Origin: Megasphaera_A sueciensis
GTDB taxonomy: Bacteria > Bacillota > Negativicutes > Veillonellales > Megasphaeraceae
Direction of reading: 5' to 3'
DNA length: 64,000 nucleotides
Assembly (NCBI RefSeq): GCF_050219315.1
Contig: NZ_CP116939.1
Coordinates: 1,302,001-1,366,000, forward strand
This document shows positions 34,336 to 44,373 of the stretch, piece after piece. Each line of letters opens with the position of its first letter. Position 1 is the first letter of the stretch. Both the position numbers and the translations under genes were made by a program. A model generated the notes under the pieces. The model made no database searches, was not told the DNA's origin, and saw only the letters and a program-made list of their open reading frames with translations.

Positions 34336-35706
34336 TCAGTTAAGAAAAACATATCTAGCTATGACAACGGCGGCTAACACATACATGATCCAGTGCAGTT
34401 CCTTTCCTCTGCCCGTAAGAATCTTCAGCAAGGGATACAAGATAAGTCCTGCTGATACACCATTGGCAATATTGTAAGTAAACGGCATAAGGACAATGAC
34501 CATAAAAGCCGGGAATCCTTCCGTAAAATCAGAGAAGTCGATGGTATGTATTTGTTCCATCATAAAAACACCCACAATAACAAGAATCGGAGAGGTAGCC
34601 GCTTCAGGAATCAACATCATAAAAGGGGAAAAGAACAAGGACAGCAGAAAACAAATACCACACGTTACGGCAGTTAAGCCAGTCCGGCCTCCTGCACCCA
34701 CACCTGCTGCGCTTTCTACAAAAGCCGTTACCGTACTGGTCCCAAGCAAAGCACCGATACTAACACCACACGCATCCGTAAAAAATGCCCGGCTCAGACC
34801 GGGAAATTTTCCCGATTCCGGATCCAGGATGCCTGCCTTCGTAGCAGTTCCTATCATAGTCCCCATCGAATCAAATAATTCAACAAAGGTGAATGTGAAA
34901 ATAATCGTTACCAGTCCCATATTAAACGCATCGCCAATATTCAATTGAAAAAATGCGGCACGGCTGAAATCAGGAATTGCCATAAGAGAGAAGTTATCCG
35001 GAAGATGACAAATTCCCGTTACATAGCCCACCAAAGAAGTACCAAAAATACCAATGAGCATGGACCCGGGAATTTTGCGGGCAATAAGCAGCGCCGTAAA
35101 TACAAGTCCAAATAATGCCAGCAGGTGTTCCGGATTATTTAATGTTCCTAATTCCAGAATCGTTTCTTCCGCCCCCGGAACAAAATTTCCATGCGTCATT
35201 CCCACTTGTTCCAAAGAACCCGGTGTAAGAGATAAGCGAATCGCCATCAACCCTGATAATTTCAAACCAATAATTGTAATAAACAGGCCAATACCGACAG
35301 TAATGGCATTTTTCATAGAAGTCGGAATGCCTTCTACGATCATCTGCCGAATACTGGTTACCGTCAAAATCAAAAATACAACACCGGAAATAAATACCGC
35401 GCCCAACGCCGTCTGCCAAGGAATGCCCATACCAATAACAACTGTAAACGAATAAAATGCCAGCATACCAACGCCGGGAGCCAGACAAATAGGATAATTA
35501 ACGAATACCCCCATAGCAATCGTAACTAATCCGCCAGCCAAAGCTGTCGCAATAAGTACTGCATCTTTGTCCATGCCGCCAAGGCTAAGCAGAGATGGTG
35601 CCAGAAACAAAATATAGGCCATCGTCATAAACGTTGTCAATCCCGCCAATATTTCAGTCCTGACTGTCGTTTTTCGTTCGCTTAGGGCAAACAATTTTTC
35701 TAACAT
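34336..35706 (-). CDS. AzgA/PbuG-type purine permease (NCS2 family)
   Basis: 456 residues, twelve or more hydrophobic segments. Family landmarks: ERKTTVRTEILAGLTTFMTM at the start, NYPICLAPGVGM, GLVTIIFTFTFVELFDSMGT and GTSTVTAFVESAAGVGAGGR. Likely proton-driven uptake of hypoxanthine, guanine or adenine. In many relatives the early motif reads LAPGMGLNA; here the Asn is replaced (GVGMLAF), which might change specificity. Has its own promoter with a ~95-base leader forming a hairpin (TTGTCT...AGACAA around a TGCCT/AGGCA stem); I do not see a purine-riboswitch core. Confidence 0.9.
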   Translation of the reverse strand: MLEKLFALSERKTTVRTEILAGLTTFMTMAYILFLAPSLLSLGGMDKDAVLIATALAGGLVTIAMGVFVNYPICLAPGVGMLAFYSFTVVIGMGIPWQTALGAVFISGVVFLILTVTSIRQMIVEGIPTSMKNAITVGIGLFITIIGLKLSGLMAIRLSLTPGSLEQVGMTHGNFVPGAEETILELGTLNNPEHLLALFGLVFTALLIARKIPGSMLIGIFGTSLVGYVTGICHLPDNFSLMAIPDFSRAAFFQLNIGDAFNMGLVTIIFTFTFVELFDSMGTMIGTATKAGILDPESGKFPGLSRAFFTDACGVSIGALLGTSTVTAFVESAAGVGAGGRTGLTAVTCGICFLLSLFFSPFMMLIPEAATSPILVIVGVFMMEQIHTIDFSDFTEGFPAFMVIVLMPFTYNIANGVSAGLILYPLLKILTGRGKELHWIMYVLAAVVIARYVFLN

Positions 35707-35816
35707 GACTTCTCCTCCTCATATATATAATTAAAATATTTTGTCTCTGCCTTTGCATCAGGCAAAAAGACAATCCAAGACTCCATTTGCCGTTATATAT
35801 GCAGATGGATATTCTC

Positions 35817-35845
35817 ATTTTATGGTTTCACTTATCAAAAGTCAA
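35817..35845 (-). promoter_or_regulatory. Promoter of the purine permease gene
   Basis: Minus strand TTGACT (35840-35845), 17-base spacer, TAAAAT (35817-35822). The 425-base divergent gap 35707-36131 holds this promoter and the plus-strand one at 36013-36040; nothing else is recognised. Confidence 0.72.
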
Positions 35846-36012
35846 TTGTTATCATAGGAAACAGTCATTTTTTTTCATATTTATTGACGGAAGCTGCCGG
35901 TACTGCGTATTTTTTTATGATTTTTACCGTTTTTTTCATTGTGCAAATCAGCAAAAAGTATATTTAGTATGATCTCCTACCGTTTTCTTTGTTTTTCTTT
36001 AAATAATAACCG

Positions 36013-36040
36013 TTACAGTTTTGCTACAATATGTTACAAT
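36013..36040 (+). promoter_or_regulatory. Promoter of the activase gene
   Basis: Plus strand TTACAG (36013-36018), 16-base spacer, TACAAT (36035-36040), about 90 bases before the ATG. Confidence 0.5.
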
Positions 36041-36131
36041 ATAGGTAAAATAAAGACAAGGATATACGATATTATCAAGCTTGTATCCAAGATTATAGAA
36101 GGGCCGGTATTTTAGCCGACAGGTGAATCAT

Positions 36132-39100
36132 ATGCAAAATATTTTACATATTGGTATCGATATTGGATCGACAACCGTAAAAATTGCTGTGCTGGATGAA
36201 AACAAGCATTGCTTACATGCCTGCTACGTGCGCCATTATACGGACATACGCCAAAAAGTATGGGATCTACTGCAAAATGCTTATGAAATATTCGGGGACA
36301 GACAAATAACAATCGCTATAACGGGTTCGGGTGGTATTGCCCTGGCCGATTATCTACATATTGCTTTCGTACAGGAAGTTATCGCCGGTACAAAGGCCGT
36401 CCGGACATATTACCCCCAATCGGACGTCATTATCGAACTCGGCGGGGAAGACGCCAAAATTACGTATTTAACAGGTGGCAACGAACACCGCATGAACGGC
36501 AATTGTGCCGGCGGTACAGGTGCTTTTATTGATCAAATGGCAACATTACTGCATACGGACGCTGCCGGTTTAAATACCTTGGCGGAACATGCCGATACCT
36601 TATATCCCATTGCCGCTCGCTGCGGAGTATTTGCCAAAACGGATGTGCAGGCGCTGATGAATGATGGCGCCAGCAAAGAAAATGTTGCCGCTTCTGTATT
36701 TCAATCTATTGTCCTGCAGACGATTACCGGTTTGGCCTGCGGACGTCCCATCCGCGGCACGGTCTGCTTTCTCGGAGGTCCGTTAACGTTCCTTCCGCGC
36801 CTGCGTCTGCAGTTTGCCAAAACATTAAATCTAAAAGAAGAACAAGTTATCGCCCCCGACAATGCACAAGTATATGTCGCTATGGGTGCTGCGTTAGGCA
36901 GTTTTCAAGAAAAGCCCGTCTCTTTTATGAATCTGATGGGACAGTTAAAAGGTGTCGATGAATCCTCCTTAGCTAAATCAGACCGTATCGAACCATTGTT
37001 TGCCTCACCCGATGAATTATCAGAATTCAAAAAACGTCACAGCGAACACACGGTCCCACAAGCACCGCTTCAAGGTTATAGAGGCCCTTGTTATCTCGGC
37101 ATAGATGCCGGGTCTACAACAATCAAGGCCGTGTTATTGAGTGAAGATGATAAAATTCTTTATACTCATTACCAAAATAATGAAGGCAGCCCGCTGAAAG
37201 CTGCCAAAAAAATTGTCTCTCAAATTTACGACCGGCTTCCTGCCAGCGCGTATATTGCTTATTCCGGCATTACCGGATACGGGGAAGCACTGTTGAAAGA
37301 AGCACTGCGCATTGATTTAGGAGAAGTAGAAACCATTGCCCATTATCAAGCCGCTTCTCATTTTTGTCCTGATGTGGATTTTATTTTGGACATTGGCGGA
37401 CAAGATATGAAATGCACGAAATTAAAAGATGGACATATCGAAGATATTCTATTAAATGAAGCCTGCTCCTCCGGCTGCGGTTCTTTTTTAGACACATTTG
37501 CCAAATCCTTGAATTTATCTATCGAAGAGTTTTCCAAAGCGGCCTTGGAAGCCAAGCACCCTATTGACTTAGGTTCCCGCTGTACGGTGTTCATGAATTC
37601 CAAAGTGAAACAAGCACAAAAAGAAGGAGCTACCTTATCAGATATTTCTGCCGGACTTTCCTATTCGGTAATTAAAAATGCACTGTATAAAGTAATTAAA
37701 GTCAAAGATCCCAATAAATTGGGAAACCATATCGTTGTTCAAGGCGGTACCTTCTATAATGATGCCGTACTGCGGGCTTTTGAAAAATTATTAGGACGCA
37801 CCGTCATACGCCCGGTTATTGCCGGCTTGATGGGAGCCTTCGGCATGGCTTTGATTTCAAAAAACACATGGCATAAACATCAGACACCCTCGACATTGCT
37901 CAGCAAACAAAATTTAAATGAACTCAGCGTAGCGACGTCAATCCGTCACTGCGGCAAATGCACCAATAATTGTCTTTTGACCGTAAATACGTTCAACGAC
38001 GGGCATGCCTATATTACAGGAAATCGCTGCGAACGCGGAGCCGGCGGTACGGCAAAACATCATGATCCACTGCCGAATATGTATGCCTTTAAATATAACC
38101 GCCTGTTTAATCATTATACGCCATTGGAACAGGCTCCGCGCGGTACTGTCGGTATTCCACGGGTGCTTAATATGTATGAAGATTATCCGTTCTGGTTTAC
38201 TTTTTTCACTACCTTAGGATACCGCGTTGTTCTATCAAACAGATCCTCCAAGGCACTCTTTGAAAAATCAATGGATACGATTCCGTCCGATTCCGCTTGC
38301 TATCCAGCAAAACTTGTACACGGTCATATTGAAGATTTACTGGAACAACATGTAGACCGTATTTTCTATCCCTGTATTCAAAACGGCCCCGACGAAGGCA
38401 GTAAAAACAACACATTTAACTGCCCTATGGTGATGAGTTATCCTGAAGTAATACGCAACAATATGGCTGAACGACTGTCTATTACAAACACGCCTTATTT
38501 GTGCCCGTTTTTGCCCTTACATGATAGAAAACGCATCATTCCCCGTTTACAGGCGGAATTAAAAATCTGGAATATTGGCAAGAAAGAAATAAAACAGGCA
38601 GCAAAAGCTGCTTGGGCCGAAGAAGATGCGTATAAGCAGCAGTATTATGATCTGACTAAAAAAACATTAGCTTCATTAGAAAGAAAAGGGCAGCGTGCCA
38701 TTGTATTATGCGGTCGTCCCTATCACGTGGACCCGGAAATCAACCACGGTATCCCTGAACTGATCAACAGTCTGGGACTGGCGGTGCTTACAGAAGATGG
38801 GATTGCCCCATTGGGAAAATTTGACGGAGTACTGCGCGTCGTCGATCAATGGTCTTATCATTCTCGTCTGTATCGGGCGGCCCAGTATGTTGCCCAGCAA
38901 AAAAATTTGGAACTTGTAGAGCTCAATTCGTTTGGCTGCGGTCTCGATGCTATCGTTGCCGATCAAGTTCAGGAAATTCTTGCCTGCGGCCATAAGATCC
39001 ATACCTTGTTAAAAATTGATGAAGGTTCCAATTTAGGGGCGATCCGTATTCGTCTGCGTTCTTTGCTGTTTGTCATGAATCACCGCAAACCGCCGACAGC

Positions 39101-40433
39101 AGACGTTACACCGTATAGTTATAAGAAAACCTTGTTTACCAAAGAAGATAAATTGCAAGATGTTATCTTAGCTCCGGAAATGACACCGATTCACTTTCCA
39201 TTGTTTAAGGCCGCTTTTGCTCATGAAGGGTATAGAATGGAAATCCTTCCTCATCAAGGTCAAAAAGCCATTGATACGGGTCTGGCTTACATTCATAACG
39301 ATGCTTGCTATCCAGCTATCATGTCCTTGGGACAAATCATTACGGCGCTGCAGTCCGGTACTTATGATCTGGATCATACCTCTGTCATTATTTCTCAGAC
39401 AGGCGGTTGCTGCCGTGCAACCAACTACATCGGCATGCTGCGCAAGGCGCTAGCCGATGCCAGTCTTCCCAACATTCCCATCATCTCTTTGAACACCAAA
39501 GGATTGAACAAACAACCGGGATTTAATCCCCATATGGGCTTTTGGCATCGTCTGGTTATGGGTATGATTTATGGAGATGCACTGCAGCAAGTCCTATACC
39601 GTACACGTCCTTACGAAAAGGTCAAAGGGACTGCCGAAACGCTGCTAAAAAAATGGCAGGAAAAATGTTCCATTGATTTGGAAAAAGCTGATTTTTCAAC
39701 TTTCAAAAAAAATATAAAAAACATGATCTCTGAATTCGATGCCATACCCATGCGTGATGAAAAAAAACCACGTATTGGTTTGGTCGGTGAGATTTATGTA
39801 AAGTTTCACCCAATCGCCAACAATCACATCGTCCGTATGATAGAAGAAGAAGGCGGGGAAATCATCGTATCCGGATTAGCTGATTTCTTTTATTACGGAC
39901 TCCTTGATAATCAATTCCGTCATAAATACTTATCAGGAAGCTGGTTATCATCGACTGCCAGCAAAACTGCCGTGCGCATCTTGAACTGGTACCGCAAGCC
40001 GTATAAAGAGGCGGTGGAAAAGAGCCGGCATTTTGATCCTATCACTTCCATATATGAAATCGCGAATGATGCCAAGGAGTATTTATCTTTGGGTCATGAA
40101 GCGGGTGAAGGCTGGTTTTTAACAGGAGATATGATTGATTTGATCAAGCGCGGTGCAAAAAATATTGTTTGTCTGCAGCCTTTCGCTTGTCTGCCAAACC
40201 ATGTAACAGGAAAAGGAATGATCAAAACCTTAAAAGCAGCTTTTCCCGAAACGGGTATTGTTGCCATTGATTATGACCCTGGTGCCAGTTCCGTTAATCA
40301 AACCAATCGGTTAAAGCTTATGCTGGCTACCACTTTTGAAAGTATCCGGGAGCCGTTAAATACTTCCGATCAGCCTCCTCTTCCTTTTTTCAAAGAAGGA
40401 AGCGTCAATGCCTCTCTCAACGTAAAAAAATAA
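36132..40433 (+). CDS. Large 2-hydroxyacyl-CoA dehydratase-type activase with two ASKHA domains
   Basis: 1433 residues from ATG 36132 (AGGTGA five bases upstream; an in-frame GTG at 36123 overlaps that site). Two BcrAD/BadFG ATPase domains: residues ~5-260 (GIDIGSTTVK, C125 and C164) and ~320-590 (GIDAGSTTIK, C445 and C484). In both, the Cys pair is 39 residues apart, the spacing of the bridging [4Fe-4S] ligands in HgdC. A DUF2229 domain follows (~670-900, IPRVLNMYEDYPFWF) and then a region resembling the dehydratase beta subunit (~1000-1400). The family activates radical dehydratases by ATP-driven electron transfer, but these long forms have no proven substrate and no dehydratase gene is nearby. 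Confidence 0.9.
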   Translation: MQNILHIGIDIGSTTVKIAVLDENKHCLHACYVRHYTDIRQKVWDLLQNAYEIFGDRQITIAITGSGGIALADYLHIAFVQEVIAGTKAVRTYYPQSDVIIELGGEDAKITYLTGGNEHRMNGNCAGGTGAFIDQMATLLHTDAAGLNTLAEHADTLYPIAARCGVFAKTDVQALMNDGASKENVAASVFQSIVLQTITGLACGRPIRGTVCFLGGPLTFLPRLRLQFAKTLNLKEEQVIAPDNAQVYVAMGAALGSFQEKPVSFMNLMGQLKGVDESSLAKSDRIEPLFASPDELSEFKKRHSEHTVPQAPLQGYRGPCYLGIDAGSTTIKAVLLSEDDKILYTHYQNNEGSPLKAAKKIVSQIYDRLPASAYIAYSGITGYGEALLKEALRIDLGEVETIAHYQAASHFCPDVDFILDIGGQDMKCTKLKDGHIEDILLNEACSSGCGSFLDTFAKSLNLSIEEFSKAALEAKHPIDLGSRCTVFMNSKVKQAQKEGATLSDISAGLSYSVIKNALYKVIKVKDPNKLGNHIVVQGGTFYNDAVLRAFEKLLGRTVIRPVIAGLMGAFGMALISKNTWHKHQTPSTLLSKQNLNELSVATSIRHCGKCTNNCLLTVNTFNDGHAYITGNRCERGAGGTAKHHDPLPNMYAFKYNRLFNHYTPLEQAPRGTVGIPRVLNMYEDYPFWFTFFTTLGYRVVLSNRSSKALFEKSMDTIPSDSACYPAKLVHGHIEDLLEQHVDRIFYPCIQNGPDEGSKNNTFNCPMVMSYPEVIRNNMAERLSITNTPYLCPFLPLHDRKRIIPRLQAELKIWNIGKKEIKQAAKAAWAEEDAYKQQYYDLTKKTLASLERKGQRAIVLCGRPYHVDPEINHGIPELINSLGLAVLTEDGIAPLGKFDGVLRVVDQWSYHSRLYRAAQYVAQQKNLELVELNSFGCGLDAIVADQVQEILACGHKIHTLLKIDEGSNLGAIRIRLRSLLFVMNHRKPPTADVTPYSYKKTLFTKEDKLQDVILAPEMTPIHFPLFKAAFAHEGYRMEILPHQGQKAIDTGLAYIHNDACYPAIMSLGQIITALQSGTYDLDHTSVIISQTGGCCRATNYIGMLRKALADASLPNIPIISLNTKGLNKQPGFNPHMGFWHRLVMGMIYGDALQQVLYRTRPYEKVKGTAETLLKKWQEKCSIDLEKADFSTFKKNIKNMISEFDAIPMRDEKKPRIGLVGEIYVKFHPIANNHIVRMIEEEGGEIIVSGLADFFYYGLLDNQFRHKYLSGSWLSSTASKTAVRILNWYRKPYKEAVEKSRHFDPITSIYEIANDAKEYLSLGHEAGEGWFLTGDMIDLIKRGAKNIVCLQPFACLPNHVTGKGMIKTLKAAFPETGIVAIDYDPGASSVNQTNRLKLMLATTFESIREPLNTSDQPPLPFFKEGSVNASLNVKK

Positions 40434-40495
40434 GGAAGTACGGTAAGCGGTTATACTGTACGATTCTTCTCTTATTGCATCAAAATGAAGTAACA

Positions 40496-40535
40496 AAAAG
40501 GAGCTGTAACGAATATATTCGTTACAGCTCCTTTT
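40496..40535. terminator. Bidirectional terminator, 40-base perfect palindrome
   Basis: Perfect 20+20 base palindrome, with A/T runs at both ends giving T-runs in both directions. Sits between the convergent activase and amidohydrolase genes. Confidence 0.85.
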
Positions 40536-40686
40536 AATAAAGTCGTCAATTACAGGTCTAATTTAAAGAGAACGAACCACGAACATCACATTGTTAAAGC
40601 TTATCGCTTTACGCAGAAAACAAAAAGCAACCGATTTCCCAGTATATAAATAAATCAACACATACAGAATATGCGACTATATGTTA

Positions 40687-41826
40687 TTACTGGAATTCTG
40701 GTTCAAATAATACATCAACGGCAACCATTGCCATTGCTTTAGCTCCTGTAAGAGCCTGCAACTTACCATACATACTGCCGGCTGCACTGGCAAATCCCGG
40801 TGTATGAGCTGCTATATCTTCCCCAATTTCAATTTCCGGCTGACAGACACGGGTATCATAGCTTACATTTCCCACATCCGTAGAACCTGAAGCATATGTA
40901 TTTTCCTTAACTGCAAACTTTTCATGCAAAAGATTGAAATTTTCTGCAAAATATACATCCATTCGCGGATCATTGACCATATCTTTGCACAAGGGTTCAT
41001 AATGAACCATTTCCAACGCCGTACCGTGCTCTTCTGCCGTCTGTTGGGCTAATTTACGAATCTGCGGCAACATCGTATATTCCAGATATTCTGTTTTGAG
41101 TGCACGGATAGTTGCTTTTAATACGCTCCGATGCGGAATAATATTAGGTGCAAGACCGCCTTCCGTAATAATAGCACCGATGATGTGAGGTTCCGTAAAA
41201 GTCGCATCCAGTTGCTTCAATCGACCATAAAAATCCACCAGCGCATCTAATGCATTAATCCCATGATAGTCCGGATCGGCAACATGGGCACTTTTGCCTG
41301 TAAAGGTAAATTGCAGCGGATGGGTAGCATAGGAGGTACCGCCAATGGCGGTTTCATGAGAAGGATGTATAATAACAGCGGCATCCAGCATATCAAAAAT
41401 ATGCTGTTCACTCATATATACTTTACTGCCTTCCGTTTCTTCCGCCGGACAACCGTACACGTGAATCGTCGCTTCTTTTTTCGCTACGGCAGCAAACGCA
41501 ATAGCCGCACCAATACTCATGGCGGCAATCAAATTATGACCACAAGCATGTCCTATTTCCGGCAGTGCATCATATTCAGCGAGAAAACCCATTTGAAACG
41601 GTCCGTTTCCGATAACCGCGTGAAACGCAGTCGGAAATTTTTCGGGAACCAGGGGGGTTACGAGAAAACCTGCCTTTGCCAAAATATGGCATAAATAGTC
41701 TGCGGCCATTTTTTCCTCCGTGCCTATTTCCGGATGACTATGCAAATATTCAGCAATGCCGTAAATCACAGGCTGCATTTCCTCTACCTTATGTTCAATT
41801 ATGTCCTTCATTGTTTTTTTATCCAT
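40687..41826 (-). CDS. M20 family amidohydrolase
   Basis: 379 residues. Metal-binding landmarks GHACGHNLIAAM, CPAEETEGSKVYM and a late His in AAHTPGFASAAGS; the dimerisation domain lies in the middle (~180-290, HPLQFTFTGKSAHVADP). The Cys in HACGHN places it with the amidohydrolase/aminoacylase branch (AbgB, HipO-like) that removes acyl or aminoacyl groups from amino acids or short peptides. Last gene of the operon with the peptide importer and LD-carboxypeptidase, which suggests a peptide-derived substrate. GGGGTGAT before ATG 41826. Confidence 0.88.
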   Translation of the reverse strand: MDKKTMKDIIEHKVEEMQPVIYGIAEYLHSHPEIGTEEKMAADYLCHILAKAGFLVTPLVPEKFPTAFHAVIGNGPFQMGFLAEYDALPEIGHACGHNLIAAMSIGAAIAFAAVAKKEATIHVYGCPAEETEGSKVYMSEQHIFDMLDAAVIIHPSHETAIGGTSYATHPLQFTFTGKSAHVADPDYHGINALDALVDFYGRLKQLDATFTEPHIIGAIITEGGLAPNIIPHRSVLKATIRALKTEYLEYTMLPQIRKLAQQTAEEHGTALEMVHYEPLCKDMVNDPRMDVYFAENFNLLHEKFAVKENTYASGSTDVGNVSYDTRVCQPEIEIGEDIAAHTPGFASAAGSMYGKLQALTGAKAMAMVAVDVLFEPEFQ

Positions 41827-41844
41827 GGTATCACCCCATCTTAC

Positions 41845-42783
41845 TTATTCTATAATAAACCGTGCCTTTCCATTATTCTCAATTTGTATAGATGCGTTAA
41901 CACCCAGCGGCAGCCAGCCGTTTTGTCTTCCATGTCCCACCGGAAGTCCCATAAGTGCCGGTTTATTCCATCGTTCTGCATATTGTGCAATGATCTGCTG
42001 CACGGTAAATTCAAAGGGAGCTTCTATACGAGGTCCGCATCTCGTAAATTCACCAAAAATAATTCCCTGAATACGATCTATGAGTCCCGATTGTTCCATT
42101 TGCCGCAGCATTCTGTCAATAGCATAGGCATCCTCCCCTATTTCTTCCAGAAAAAGCAATTCTCCTCTTCCTTGAAGTTCATACGGGGTGCCAATCATCG
42201 CCGTTAACACAGAAATATTGCCACCGCATACGGTTCCCTGAGCAAAACCGGGGACAAGTCCCCGCAGCGCAGCGCGCCGCGGCAGCAAAAAGGGGCCCTG
42301 TCGAACTGGCTGGATAAGTCCGGCAGCAAATTGCCGCAGCGTATATTGGGTTGTAACTTTGCGGCCCAGCGTCAGTGCCATAGGCCCATGAATCGTAGCC
42401 ATACGGCACCGTTCGTGCAGCGCAGTATGAAGTGCTGTAATATCGCTGAACCCGATAAATAATTTTGGATGAGCCGCTATACTATCATAATCAAGTAAAT
42501 CCAAAAGCCGCGTTGCCCCATAGCCGCCGCGTAAACAAATAACGGCATCAATATGAGAATCTTTAAAAACCGCATTTATATCCGCTGCCCGTATGTCATC
42601 TCTGCCAGCTAAATATCCCCAGTCGGAAGTCACGGTTTTTCCCAATACCACATGGTACCCTAAGGTTTCAAGAAAAATCCGACTTTTCTGCAGCTCTTCG
42701 CCGGCCAACGGAGCGGATGGGGCAACAATAGCAATCGTATCGCCCGGCGTAAGTCCTTGTCCCATTATATATGTATTCATCAT
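41845..42783 (-). CDS. LD-carboxypeptidase (peptidase S66)
   Basis: 312 residues, usual length. N-terminal LTPGDTIAIVAPSAP, the CLRGGYGATRLLDLLDYD segment, nucleophile Ser in FIGFSDITALHTA, and charge-relay Glu (FLEEIGEDAYAIDRML) and His (LPVGHGRQNG). Releases the terminal D-alanine from murein tetrapeptides (LdcA) in the cytosol; related members cleave microcin C. Located directly after a peptide-binding lipoprotein gene (6-base gap), consistent with recycling of imported murein peptides. Confidence 0.9.
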   Translation of the reverse strand: MMNTYIMGQGLTPGDTIAIVAPSAPLAGEELQKSRIFLETLGYHVVLGKTVTSDWGYLAGRDDIRAADINAVFKDSHIDAVICLRGGYGATRLLDLLDYDSIAAHPKLFIGFSDITALHTALHERCRMATIHGPMALTLGRKVTTQYTLRQFAAGLIQPVRQGPFLLPRRAALRGLVPGFAQGTVCGGNISVLTAMIGTPYELQGRGELLFLEEIGEDAYAIDRMLRQMEQSGLIDRIQGIIFGEFTRCGPRIEAPFEFTVQQIIAQYAERWNKPALMGLPVGHGRQNGWLPLGVNASIQIENNGKARFIIE

Positions 42784-42789
42784 TTCACC

Positions 42790-44373
42790 CTATTCAATAT
42801 ATGCTTTCTTAAAATCGACCAAGCCCAGCCGCAGCCAATGATAGCCTTTTACATAAGGCTGCGCTACATAAGGCTGTGTCGTATAATATATGGGGATAAT
42901 AACACAATCATCAAAAAGAATTTGTTCGGCCCGATGCAGGTCGGCCATACGCACCGCCGGATCGTTTGTTTCCTTAGCTTGGTGGATCCACTCATTATAT
43001 GCTTTATTATGATATTGCGCATCATTTTCCTCATCGGAGAAAACTTCCATAAAATTCATCGGATCGATATAATCGGCTATCCAGCTGGCTCGAGCTATTT
43101 GATAGTCTCCCTTACTGCGCGTCGCCATGAACACCTTGGACTCTTGGTTCATTAAAGACACTTGTACTCCTAATGCATTCTTCCACATGGCCTGTAAACT
43201 TTCTGCCACTGCTTTATGCATTTCATTGGTATTAAAAAGAATCGTTATCTCCGGCAGCGGATGATCGGTATCATAGCCGGCCTGTTTCAAAAGTTTTCGT
43301 GCCTGTACCGCATCCTCTGTTGTCAGATTTCCGCCTTCTTCACGAAAATCTTTTCCTGTAGCCGGATTTTTTAATCCCGGCGGAACCCATGCATAGGCCG
43401 CCTGTTTTTGACCGCGAATAATATGCCGGACAAGTGCCTCCCGCTGTACCGACAGGGCAAATGCCTTACGGACACGCACATCATCAAAAGGAGGTTTCGT
43501 CACATTAAATACATAATAGTAACTTCCCAAATAGGGTGCCACTTTATATAATCCGGCTTTCTCCAAGCGGGTTTGATCTGCCGGCGGCGGCTCCACTGTG
43601 ATATTAGCTTGATTACTTTCTACCAACATCAGTCGAGTCGCCTGCGAATCACTGATGGGAAATTCCATATGAGATAAGCGTACACTCTTTGCATCCCAAT
43701 AGTTTTCATTTTTTTCAAAATCTATTTCACTGGAATGAATCCACTTGGTGATTTTAAAGGGTCCGCTGCCAATCATTCCTTTCGCATCCGATGCCCATGT
43801 TTGCGGATGCGCCTTCACCAGTTTTTGCGGTACAGCATAATAACAATGTACGGCTGTCAAATTAAGAAAATAAGCGGTCGGATACGTTAATCGCACTTGC
43901 AATGTATGTTCATCCAGTGCTTTAACCCCAACTTCATCGGCTGTCGCTTTTCTATTAAAATACGCTTCCGCATTTTCAATAGGAAACATCATATACGCAT
44001 TTTCTGAGGCTGTATCGGGATCAACGACCCGTTTCCAGGAATATTCAAAATCCTGTGCAGTAATAGGTGTACCATCGCTCCATTTTATGCCTTTGCGAAG
44101 ATGAAACGTATATAGTTTTCCATCCGCTGAGATATCCCAGCTTTTTGCCAATGCCGGCTGCGGGTCATCCTGTTCATCAAGACGCGTTAATCCTTCAAAT
44201 AACTGCAGTTCCGTATCATTTTCCGGTAAGGTAGTCGTCATTGCCGGATCGAGGCTTGAAGGTTCCGCTTCCAACACATATATTACAGTGTCAGGCTTAG
44301 TAACTGTCGAACATCCTGCACTAAAGAGAACGAACCCGCTCAACATGACGGCAAGTACATAGTGCCATTTCAT
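42790..44373 (-). CDS. Peptide-binding lipoprotein of an ABC importer (OppA/MppA type)
   Basis: 527 residues from ATG 44373, which overlaps the stop of the ATPase gene (ATGA) and follows GAGGAGGCG. Lipoprotein signal KWHYVLAVMLSGFVLFSAGC with the lipobox Cys. SBP_bac_5 fold: LEAEPSSLDPAM, LRKGIKWSDGTPITAQDFEYSW, GSGPFKITKW. Captures oligopeptides outside the membrane for the permease encoded upstream. The downstream LD-carboxypeptidase and amidohydrolase hint at murein tripeptide/tetrapeptide as ligand; this is inference only. Confidence 0.92.
   Translation of the reverse strand: MKWHYVLAVMLSGFVLFSAGCSTVTKPDTVIYVLEAEPSSLDPAMTTTLPENDTELQLFEGLTRLDEQDDPQPALAKSWDISADGKLYTFHLRKGIKWSDGTPITAQDFEYSWKRVVDPDTASENAYMMFPIENAEAYFNRKATADEVGVKALDEHTLQVRLTYPTAYFLNLTAVHCYYAVPQKLVKAHPQTWASDAKGMIGSGPFKITKWIHSSEIDFEKNENYWDAKSVRLSHMEFPISDSQATRLMLVESNQANITVEPPPADQTRLEKAGLYKVAPYLGSYYYVFNVTKPPFDDVRVRKAFALSVQREALVRHIIRGQKQAAYAWVPPGLKNPATGKDFREEGGNLTTEDAVQARKLLKQAGYDTDHPLPEITILFNTNEMHKAVAESLQAMWKNALGVQVSLMNQESKVFMATRSKGDYQIARASWIADYIDPMNFMEVFSDEENDAQYHNKAYNEWIHQAKETNDPAVRMADLHRAEQILFDDCVIIPIYYTTQPYVAQPYVKGYHWLRLGLVDFKKAYIE

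Noticed and set aside
35707..35816. Purine riboswitch before the purine permease
   Set aside because: The leader folds into one hairpin, but I cannot find the conserved three-way-junction core.
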